This document shows positions 1 to 4,516 of a stretch of 7,465 nucleotides of DNA, piece after piece (position 1 is the stretch's first letter; each line of letters opens with the position of its first letter). The DNA is from Actinomycetes bacterium (GTDB taxonomy: Bacteria; Actinomycetota; Acidimicrobiia; Acidimicrobiales; Microtrichaceae). The notes beneath the pieces are model-generated. The model was not told where the DNA came from, made no database searches, and saw nothing but the letters and a program-made list of their open reading frames with translations. The translations under genes were made by a program, and so were the position numbers. The stretch is from assembly GCA_023423475.1 (NCBI GenBank), contig JAFAFN010000230.1, forward strand, positions 1 to 7,465. Direction: 5' to 3'.

Positions 1-237
1 ACCCTGCTCTCACTGGTCTGCACCGTGGCCTTCGGCGGCCCGTTCCTGCTGCTGCTCCTGATCAGCGGTGGTCTGTTCGTGACCTACCTGGTGCTGCTGG
101 CACAGGTGTCGCAGGTCGCCCCGGCCCGCGGTCGGACCGCCCCGTCGCTGGCCCCGCCGTCGCCGCTGCACGACGGGCTGCGCACCGCGACGGTCGGACG
201 GGCCACCCCGTCGGCCCCTCGCCGCATCGCCAACTGA
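1..237 (+). CDS. C-terminal end of a membrane protein (5' truncated by window edge)
   Basis: Frame 1 is open from the first base to a TGA at 235-237, giving 78 visible residues, so the real start lies left of the window. The visible part opens with a long hydrophobic stretch (about residues 2-36, rich in Leu, Val, Phe and Gly) that would make one membrane helix, or two closely packed ones. It is followed by a polar Pro/Ala/Arg-rich tail (about residues 37-78) with no recognisable motif, which looks disordered. I do not recognise the family. An ATG is not needed inside this stretch, and the hydrophobic reading continues upstream of the first GTG at 25, which supports truncation rather than a short gene. 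The tRNA gene downstream has its own promoter, so the two are probably separate transcription units. Function is unknown; a membrane location is likely. Confidence 0.6.
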   Translation, partial: TLLSLVCTVAFGGPFLLLLLISGGLFVTYLVLLAQVSQVAPARGRTAPSLAPPSPLHDGLRTATVGRATPSAPRRIAN

Positions 238-252
238 TCGCCGCCGCTCCGA

Positions 253-282
253 TTCGGGCACGACGATCACACCCGCTAGAGT
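253..282 (+). promoter_or_regulatory. Promoter for tRNA-Ala
   Basis: A -10 box TAGAGT lies at 277-282, 13 bases before the mature tRNA. A weak -35 candidate TTCGGG lies at 253-258 with an 18-bp spacer. The predicted transcription start is near 289, giving a very short 5' trailer for RNase P. The -10 matches the actinobacterial TAnnnT pattern; the -35 is poor. Confidence 0.5.
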
Positions 283-295
283 GCGGGGCTGTTCC

Positions 296-372
296 GGGGG
301 TGTAGCTCAGTTGGCTAGAGCGCTTCGGTCGCATCGAAGAGGTCGTGAGTTCGATTCTCATCACCTCCACCA
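296..372 (+). tRNA. tRNA-Ala, anticodon CGC
   Basis: A full cloverleaf can be folded by hand. The acceptor stem is 296-302 with 362-368 (7 bp, including a G3·U70 wobble). The D stem is 305-308 with 318-321 and has a 9-nt loop. The anticodon stem is 323-327 with 335-339 (5 perfect pairs) around the loop GTCGCAT, which puts U33 before anticodon CGC at 330-332. The T stem is 345-349 with 357-361 around TTCGATT. Discriminator A369 is followed by a genome-encoded CCA at 370-372. The anticodon reads GCG (Ala), and the G3·U70 pair is the classic identity element for alanyl-tRNA synthetase, so two independent signs agree. The G32/U38 combination closing the anticodon loop is less usual. Confidence 0.96.
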
Positions 373-380
373 GGAACTCG

Positions 381-404
381 GGCCCCGACCTCACGGTCGG
401 GGCC
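381..404 (+). terminator. GC-rich hairpin terminator after tRNA-Ala
   Basis: A perfect 10-bp inverted repeat (GGCCCCGACC and GGTCGGGGCC) closes a 4-nt loop TCAC, starting 8 bases after the CCA end. It is followed by a T-poor tail (TCGTCGTT at 405-412) rather than a real U-tract, as is common for hairpin terminators in high-GC actinobacteria. Its position right after the tRNA fits termination. Confidence 0.7.
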
Positions 405-493
405 TCGTCGTTGGTGGCTCGACGTCGGGTCTCCGCCAGCGGCCCGTCCGGCCGATGCAGGACCCGCGGCGCCGGACCGGGTCGCAGAGGGCC

Positions 494-499
494 TAGCGT
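494..499 (+). promoter_or_regulatory. Probable -10 box of the encapsulin operon
   Basis: TAGCGT at 494-499 fits the TAnnnT -10 pattern. It would start transcription near 506, followed by a short leader with a good Shine-Dalgarno sequence (GGAAGGAG at 520-527) 5 bases before the ATG at 533. No convincing -35 hexamer is visible about 17 bp upstream. A 7-bp inverted repeat (446-452 with 471-477) ends in that -35 region, but I cannot say it is an operator. No IdeR/DtxR-type iron box was found. Confidence 0.45.
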
Positions 500-532
500 G
501 AAGGAACACGTCCGCCGTCGGAAGGAGTCGCG

Positions 533-922
533 ATGTCCTCGGAACAGCTGCATGAATCACCTGACGTCCTCCCGCTCGACGTGGTCGACCGTCACCGGGC
601 GATCGTGTCGATCATGGAGGAGCTCGAAGCGGTCGACTGGTATGACCAGCGGGTCGCTGCCGCCACCGACGCCGAGCTCGCCGACGTGCTCGCGCACAAC
701 CGCGACGAGGAGAAGGAGCACGCGGCGATGACCCTCGAGTGGCTCCGCCGCGCGGATCCCGTGCTCGATCGTCATCTCCGCACCTACCTGTTCACCCAGG
801 GTTCGATCCGTGACATCGAAGCGGCCGCCGAGCACGGCGCCGACGTCGAGGACGAACCCACCACGCCGGCCACCGACGGGAGCCTCGGCATCGGCTCCCT
901 TCGTGGCAGCGTGAACACCTGA
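533..922 (+). CDS. Encapsulated ferritin (EncFtn), encapsulin cargo ferroxidase
   Basis: This 129-residue protein matches the encapsulated ferritin family, which oxidises Fe(II) inside an encapsulin shell so that iron can be stored as mineral. EncFtn is half a ferritin fold: two helices per chain, with the ferroxidase centre made at a dimer interface and annular decamers formed. The family signature is clear here: RHRAIVSIMEELEAVDWYDQ at residues 20-39 and AHNRDEEKEHAAM at 54-66. By alignment with Rhodospirillum rubrum EncFtn, E30, E60 and H63 correspond to the iron ligands E32, E62 and H65; E29, E32, W36 and Y37 are also kept. An acidic linker (about 100-115) leads to the cargo-loading peptide at 116-125. 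The ATG is chosen because GGAAGGAG lies 5 bases upstream. The shell gene follows after 67 bp, so the two are almost surely one operon. Length is normal for the family. Confidence 0.95.
   Translation: MSSEQLHESPDVLPLDVVDRHRAIVSIMEELEAVDWYDQRVAAATDAELADVLAHNRDEEKEHAAMTLEWLRRADPVLDRHLRTYLFTQGSIRDIEAAAEHGADVEDEPTTPATDGSLGIGSLRGSVNT
878..907 (+). other. Encapsulin cargo-loading peptide (GSLGIGSLRG) in EncFtn
   Basis: Codons 116-125 of the ferritin encode GSLGIGSLRG. This matches the short Gly/Leu/Ile/Ser targeting peptide that docks EncFtn cargo onto the inner face of encapsulin shells. It follows a flexible acidic linker, as expected. Four residues (SVNT) come after it, so the peptide is not at the extreme C-terminus. 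Confidence 0.9.
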
Positions 923-989
923 GACATCTCGCCACCAGTTCCCATCGAGTCCGTCCCCGACGGCGCAGTTCACAGCGAAAGAGCACAGC

Positions 990-1799
990 ATGAACCACCT
1001 GTTCCGCTCCAAGGCCCCCATCTCCGAAGAGGCGTGGGCCGAGATCAACGACGAGGCGACCACCACGCTCAAGGAGCTACTCGCCGGCCGTCGCATCGTC
1101 GACGTGACCGGTCCTCTGGGGTGGGAGCACTCGGCGGAGCCGACCGGTCGCGTCGAGCGTCTCGAGTCACCCGCCGAGCTCGAGGTCGAGGCACGTCAGC
1201 GCAAGGTCCTGCCGCTGGTCGAGTTCCGCACGCCGTTCACGCTCCAGCGCTCCGAGCTCGAGGCCATCGACCGAGGTGCGTGCGACGCGGACCTCGACCC
1301 CGTGCGCTTCGCCGCCCGCCGCGCCGCGATCGCCGAGGACCGGGCGATCTTCCACGGCTTCGCTGCCGGTGGCATCTCGGGCATCGTCGAGGAGTCGCCC
1401 CACGAGCCCGTCACCATCGGTGAGGACTACGACGCCTATCCCTCGTTCGTCGCGACCGCGGTCGCCCGCCTGAAGCTCGCCGGTGTCACCGGCCCGTACG
1501 CGCTCGCGATGGGGCCGCGCTGCTACGAGGGCGTCGTCGAGCAGTCCGAGATGGGCGGGTACCCCGTCATCAAGCACCTCGGCTTGATCCTCGACGGCCC
1601 CGTGATCTTCGCCCCCGGTGTCGATGGTGCCGTCGTGGTCAGCCTGCGCGGCGGCGACTTCCAGCTGGTCCTCGGTGAGGACCTCTCGATCGGCTACCTC
1701 GATCACGACCGCGAGTCCGTCGAGCTCTACCTCGAAGAGAGCTTCACGCTGAAGGTCTGCTCGCCAGAGGCGGCGGTCTACCTGTCCTACGCCGACTGA
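990..1799 (+). CDS. Encapsulin shell protein (family 1, HK97 fold)
   Basis: This 269-residue protein has the normal length for a family 1 encapsulin (linocin M18/bacteriocin CFP29 type). Such shells self-assemble from HK97-phage-like subunits, usually 60 copies, into a closed cytoplasmic compartment. Recognisable family blocks include an N-terminal helix region beginning NHLFRSKAPISEEAWAEI (residues 2-19), PLVEFRTPFTLQRSELEAID (about 75-94), RAAIAEDRAIFHGF (about 110-123), and a C-terminal strand ending VELYLEESFTLKVCSPEAAV (about 244-263). The ATG at 990 has only a modest ribosome site (GAAAGAG, 977-983). That is enough for a second cistron, where the strong site of the ferritin gene drives entry. 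The partner is the ferritin 67 bp upstream, whose C-terminal peptide should bind the shell interior. There is no frameshift or missing segment. It is not likely to be a bacteriocin despite the historic family name. Confidence 0.96.
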   Translation: MNHLFRSKAPISEEAWAEINDEATTTLKELLAGRRIVDVTGPLGWEHSAEPTGRVERLESPAELEVEARQRKVLPLVEFRTPFTLQRSELEAIDRGACDADLDPVRFAARRAAIAEDRAIFHGFAAGGISGIVEESPHEPVTIGEDYDAYPSFVATAVARLKLAGVTGPYALAMGPRCYEGVVEQSEMGGYPVIKHLGLILDGPVIFAPGVDGAVVVSLRGGDFQLVLGEDLSIGYLDHDRESVELYLEESFTLKVCSPEAAVYLSYAD

Positions 1800-1808
1800 G
1801 GCAGGACC

Positions 1809-1823
1809 GGCCGACACTCGGCC
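1809..1823. terminator. Weak hairpin between convergent genes
   Basis: GGCCGA at 1809-1814 and TCGGCC at 1818-1823 form a 6-bp stem with a 3-nt loop, 9 bases after the encapsulin stop. A second inverted repeat (GACCGGC at 1805-1811 with GCCGGTC at 1847-1853) spans the same 52-bp convergent gap and touches the stop codon of the opposing gene. There is no T-tract. This may end either transcript, but it is not strong. Confidence 0.3.
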
Positions 1824-1851
1824 CGCCCGTCGTCGATCGGCCCGTCGCCGG

Positions 1852-2805
1852 TCAGATGAGGCCCAGCGCACGTCCGGCTGTGACGCGACGGCAGGGGCCG
1901 AACAGCTCGCCGTCACCGACGTGCGCGGTCAGCCACGACCCGAGCGCCGCCCCGTAGGTCGCCGGTGGTGGGGGCGCGCTCGCGGCGGCGAGCGATCCGA
2001 GCGCGACCTGCACCGGTGCGGGCACGTCGAGGTCGCAGACGCCGTCGGGACGCGACGTGAACGGGATGCTCCACAGGTCGGGGCACTGCAGCGACGGGTT
2101 GCCGCCGGGGATCGTGCCCGGACCCGCAGGCTGGCGGATCGACGCGCGCCAGTCGCCGGGTGCCCTGGCGTTGAGCAGCGTGATCGTGAGCGACGCCTGG
2201 CGTCGGGACAGCTCGGTGCCCAGGTCGCCGAGCGCCGGGTCGCCTGCCAACAGGTCCGCGTGCACCGCGGCGAGCAGGCCGTGCAGCGTCGCCTCCTCGG
2301 CGTTGCTCGCACGGTCGGGGTGGTGGCAGATCGCGTGGGCGAGCGACGGTGCGATCACCGCGGGGTGTTCGACCGCGTAGCGCTCGTTGACCACCTGGTG
2401 GCCCCGAGCACCGTCGGCGAGCGGGCCCACGACACGACCGGGTGACGCCGGTTCCCCGACGGCGAGCGTGGACAGCGCAGCCGTGCCGTCGACGAAGGCC
2501 GCCAGCACCGATGCGGCGGGTCCGCGTTCGAGCAGGGCGAGCGCGGCGCGCACCGTCGGATCGTCGGCCCGCTCGCCGAGAGCGGGGTCGTCGAAGCGGC
2601 GCGCACATCGACCGTCGTCGAGGTCGAGCTCGACGACGAGTCGACGGGCCTGCTCGGTCGTCCGGACGGGGCCGGCCGCAGGACTCATCGCCGTGCCGTC
2701 CGGATAGATGCCGGGCTGCCCGAAGAGCGTGTTCGATGAGAACCGGTCCGGGTCGGTCGGAACACCCGGTGGCTCGGTGAGCAGGCGGCGGCAGTCGTCG
2801 TGCAT
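1852..2805 (-). CDS. Protein of unknown function, 317 residues
   Basis: I do not recognise a named family. The coding reading is supported by strong third-position GC and by protein-like composition with mixed hydrophobic and charged helices. Visible features (residue numbers from the ATG) are: a Pro-rich start; an alpha/beta-looking middle (51-130); a His-rich helical block with SLAHAICHH at 154-162 and a long amphipathic helix from NAEEATLHGLL (168-178) onward; a conserved-looking Gly/Pro loop GTIPGGNPSLQ at 230-240 followed by WSIPF (245-249); and six Cys (5, 67, 160, 241, 257, 305). There is no signal peptide or membrane helix, so it is probably cytoplasmic. The clustered His and Cys could bind metal, but no HExxH or other catalytic motif is present, so no enzyme class is claimed. 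It converges on the encapsulin gene and diverges from the transporter gene, so co-regulation with the latter is possible. Confidence 0.75.
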   Translation of the reverse strand: MHDDCRRLLTEPPGVPTDPDRFSSNTLFGQPGIYPDGTAMSPAAGPVRTTEQARRLVVELDLDDGRCARRFDDPALGERADDPTVRAALALLERGPAASVLAAFVDGTAALSTLAVGEPASPGRVVGPLADGARGHQVVNERYAVEHPAVIAPSLAHAICHHPDRASNAEEATLHGLLAAVHADLLAGDPALGDLGTELSRRQASLTITLLNARAPGDWRASIRQPAGPGTIPGGNPSLQCPDLWSIPFTSRPDGVCDLDVPAPVQVALGSLAAASAPPPPATYGAALGSWLTAHVGDGELFGPCRRVTAGRALGLI

Positions 2806-2811
2806 CCGTCG

Positions 2812-2817
2812 AGTGTG
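2812..2817 (-). promoter_or_regulatory. Possible leaderless -10 box for the minus-strand gene
   Basis: Read on the minus strand, CACACT ends 6 bases before the ATG at 2805. It keeps the A2 and T6 of the TAnnnT pattern but has C at position 1. No Shine-Dalgarno sequence is present, only GACGG next to the ATG, so a leaderless start is possible. This is weaker than the opposing case. Confidence 0.3.
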
Positions 2818-2851
2818 CCAGCGGCCGGACCGATCGCGCCGCGGGCACCCG

Positions 2852-2857
2852 TAGGCT
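2852..2857 (+). promoter_or_regulatory. -10 box placing the transporter start codon at the transcription start
   Basis: TAGGCT at 2852-2857 fits TAnnnT. The GTG start codon begins at 2865, 7 bases after the box, which is exactly where transcription should begin. There is no Shine-Dalgarno sequence in front of the GTG. This is the usual arrangement of a leaderless actinobacterial mRNA. No clear -35 box is seen. Confidence 0.6.
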
Positions 2858-2864
2858 CGACGTC

Positions 2865-4253
2865 GTGCGCGACCGTCCCCGATCGATACAGGTGCTGATC
2901 GCGGTCGCCCTGCCGCTGGTCGTGCTCAGCATCGACTTCAGCGGCGTCGCGGTGGCGCTGCCCGAGATCGGCGACGAGCTCCATGCATCGTCGGCGTCGG
3001 TCGGTTGGGTGCTGAACGCGTTCGCGCTCGGCGCAGCCGGACCGCTGCTGGTCTCGGGGCGCATCGCCGATCGCTACGGTCGTCGATTGCTGCTCCTCGT
3101 CGGCGTCGGACTCTTCGCGGTCGGCACGTTGATCGCTTCCATCGCTCCGACGTTCGTGGTGCTCGTGGCGGCCCGGGTGGTGCAGGGCGTGGCGACGTCG
3201 TTGTTCATGCCGGCCTCGCTGTCGGTCGTGTCGACGACCTTCAGCGGTGATCGTCGGGCGTGGGGCATCGGGATGTGGAGCGCCATCGGGAGCACCGCGG
3301 CCGCGGCAGCTCCCGTGGTCGGTGGGCTGGTGGTCGACGCGCTCGGCTGGCGGTGGTTCTTCGCGTTGAACGTTCCGCTGCTGGTCATCGCAGGGGCGCT
3401 CATCGCCGCCGTGGTGCCGGAGTCGACCGGCGACCGCAGCCGCATCGACGTGCGCGGCGCGGTGCTCGCCACAGCATCGGTGACCGCGGTCGTCTACGGC
3501 CTCCAGGAGGCCGGACAGCTCGGATGGACCGACCCGCTCGTGCTCGGCTCGCTCGTGCTCGGCGTGGTGCTGTTCGGCCTGTTCATGCTCGAGCAACGCA
3601 GGGGTGTGGCCTTGATCGACCGTGCGATCGCGGTGTCGCGCGACTACCGCCCACCCGTCGCCGTCGCGTTCCTGGCCAACTGGGGCTTCGGCGCGATGAA
3701 CATCCTCATGACCTTCTGGCTGCAGGACGTGCGCGGCCTGTCGGCAGCCACGACCGGGGTCGTCTTCCTGGCCTACTCCGTCCCGTTCGCGGTGCTCGGC
3801 GCGAAGACTGGCGCCATCTCGGACCGGTTCGGGACGCGGCTGCCGATGGCGCTCGGCATGGTGCTCGTCGCCGGATCGTTCGGGATGCTCGCGACGGTCG
3901 GGCGCACGTCGTCGCTGGCGCTCGTCGTGGTGGGGATGCTGCTGTCGGGGATCGGTCAGGGGCTGGCCTACAACATGGCGACCGCTGCCGCGATGGCGGC
4001 GGTGCCGGACGAGACCGCCGGTGTCGCGTCCGGTCTGCTGACCGCGCTGCGCAACGTCGGCGTCGCCGCGGGCGTGGCGATCGCGACCATCGCCACGGCG
4101 ACGAGCTCGGCCGACGTGCCGGGCAGCGGATTCACCGCGGGCCTCCGCCAGGCGTCGCTCATCGTGGTCGTCGTGTCGCTGCTCGGCGGCGTGATCGCGC
4201 TGCGCGCGGCGACCGGACGCCCCGTGTCCGCGACCGTTTCCGACGCTGCCTGA
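2865..4253 (+). CDS. MFS transporter, DHA2-type drug/H+ antiporter
   Basis: This 462-residue, very hydrophobic protein has about 12-14 membrane helices and sits in the inner membrane. Major-facilitator hallmarks are in order: the helix 1 block LSIDFSGVAVALP at 21-33 (a DHA2-type motif with an in-membrane Asp24), motif A GRIADRYGRR at 65-74, motif B ARVVQG at 103-108, and an antiporter motif C-like Gly/Pro stretch at about 142-154 followed by GWRWFFALNVP (161-171). A degenerate motif A recurs in the second half (ISDRFGTRLP, about 318-327). Members export drugs, dyes or metabolites using the proton gradient; the substrate cannot be told from sequence. The GTG start is chosen because it sits 7 bases after a TAGGCT box and begins the aligned N-terminus. 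No local regulator gene is present. The shared 59-bp gap with the opposing gene suggests, but does not prove, linked control. Confidence 0.92.
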   Translation: MRDRPRSIQVLIAVALPLVVLSIDFSGVAVALPEIGDELHASSASVGWVLNAFALGAAGPLLVSGRIADRYGRRLLLLVGVGLFAVGTLIASIAPTFVVLVAARVVQGVATSLFMPASLSVVSTTFSGDRRAWGIGMWSAIGSTAAAAAPVVGGLVVDALGWRWFFALNVPLLVIAGALIAAVVPESTGDRSRIDVRGAVLATASVTAVVYGLQEAGQLGWTDPLVLGSLVLGVVLFGLFMLEQRRGVALIDRAIAVSRDYRPPVAVAFLANWGFGAMNILMTFWLQDVRGLSAATTGVVFLAYSVPFAVLGAKTGAISDRFGTRLPMALGMVLVAGSFGMLATVGRTSSLALVVVGMLLSGIGQGLAYNMATAAAMAAVPDETAGVASGLLTALRNVGVAAGVAIATIATATSSADVPGSGFTAGLRQASLIVVVVSLLGGVIALRAATGRPVSATVSDAA

Positions 4254-4265
4254 GCGCCGCGCGCT

Positions 4266-4286
4266 CGACCGAGCCGACATCGGTCG
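4266..4286 (+). terminator. Hairpin after the transporter gene
   Basis: CGACCGA at 4266-4272 and TCGGTCG at 4280-4286 pair perfectly over 7 bp with a 7-nt loop, starting 12 bases after the stop codon. Only TTG follows, with no U-tract. This is a plausible weak terminator. Confidence 0.45.
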
Positions 4287-4325
4287 TTGCACACCCCTTG
4301 GGGCGGGTGCGATGCCCGTTTCCAC

Positions 4326-4331
4326 TAGGGT
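4326..4331 (+). promoter_or_regulatory. Probable -10 box for the multicopper oxidase gene
   Basis: TAGGGT at 4326-4331 fits TAnnnT and would start transcription near 4338. That leaves a leader of about 180 nt before the GTG at 4517. No well-spaced -35 box was found. TTGGGG (4298-4303) and TTGCAC (4287-4292) are too far upstream, so an activator may be needed. Confidence 0.45.
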
Positions 4332-4336
4332 CGAAG

Positions 4337-4359
4337 GTCCCGAACGGCCGTTTCGGGAC
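4337..4359 (+). promoter_or_regulatory. Dyad at the predicted transcription start (operator or 5' hairpin)
   Basis: GTCCCGAA (4337-4344) and TTCGGGAC (4352-4359) form a perfect 8-bp inverted repeat with a 7-nt centre CGGCCGT that is itself nearly symmetric. It begins 5 bases after the -10 box. As DNA it is well placed for a repressor that blocks initiation. As RNA it would be the first hairpin of the leader. Confidence 0.45.
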
Positions 4360-4511
4360 GTGACATGAGGGACCGTCCGGCAGGTGGAATCGACCGTCGC
4401 GCTCGGGCACAGTGAATCCCGAGCAACCTCTCAGGTTGCCGCACCGCAGCGGTGGTTCCGCCGGTGGAAGGGCCCCACGCAACGCCGTGCGGGACCCATC
4501 AGGAAGGAGAG
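4360..4511 (+). promoter_or_regulatory. Structured 5' leader of the multicopper oxidase mRNA, class unknown
   Basis: Between the first dyad and the ribosome site lie consecutive perfect hairpins: GCTCGGG with CCCGAGC (4401-4407, 4418-4424, 10-nt loop), GCAACCT with AGGTTGC (4423-4429, 4433-4439, 3-nt loop CTC), and CACCG with CGGTG (4442-4446, 4450-4454). An imperfect stem lies around 4474-4497. The first two overlap by two bases, so they compete or stack. The Shine-Dalgarno AGGAAGGAGAG is at 4501-4511, and the CTCTC at 4428-4432 could pair with its GAGAG (4507-4511), which would hide the ribosome site. This is consistent with a riboswitch or protein-controlled leader. I cannot match it to a known class. 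Confidence 0.4.
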
Positions 4512-4516
4512 TCGAA

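Noticed and set aside
358..372. tRNA 3' end as phage or island attachment site
   Set aside because: No second copy of the tRNA 3' end appears in the window, and no integrase or phage genes follow; the neighbouring genes look like ordinary chromosomal ones.
405..532. IdeR/DtxR or Fur iron box upstream of the encapsulin operon
   Set aside because: No TTAGGTTAGGCTAACCTAA-like 19-mer or AT-rich Fur-like site is present; only a 7-bp GC-rich inverted repeat is seen.
1921..2445. Plus-strand open frame opposite the 317-residue protein
   Set aside because: It is Arg-rich with no motif, and the minus-strand frame has more balanced composition and a full-length reading with a plausible start.
2685..4325. 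Very long open frame on the minus strand opposite the transporter (and similar long antisense frames elsewhere)
   Set aside because: The translation is Arg/His/Asp-rich and low in hydrophobic residues, typical of a shadow frame in high-GC DNA. The plus strand encodes a clear MFS protein.
4360..4511. S-box (SAM-I/SAM-IV), glycine, cobalamin or guanidine riboswitch
   Set aside because: Short strings (GTGAATCCCGAGCAACC, CTCTCAGG, ACTAGGGT) resemble pieces of these classes, but I could not build the required closing helices and conserved cores in the right order. It is left as an unclassified leader.
4412..4516. Earlier in-frame GTG (4412) as start of the multicopper oxidase
   Set aside because: It has no ribosome site, the added 35 residues are Arg/Gly/Pro-rich without a signal-like pattern, and the stretch is explained by a structured leader. 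A strong Shine-Dalgarno sequence sits 5 bases before the GTG at 4517.
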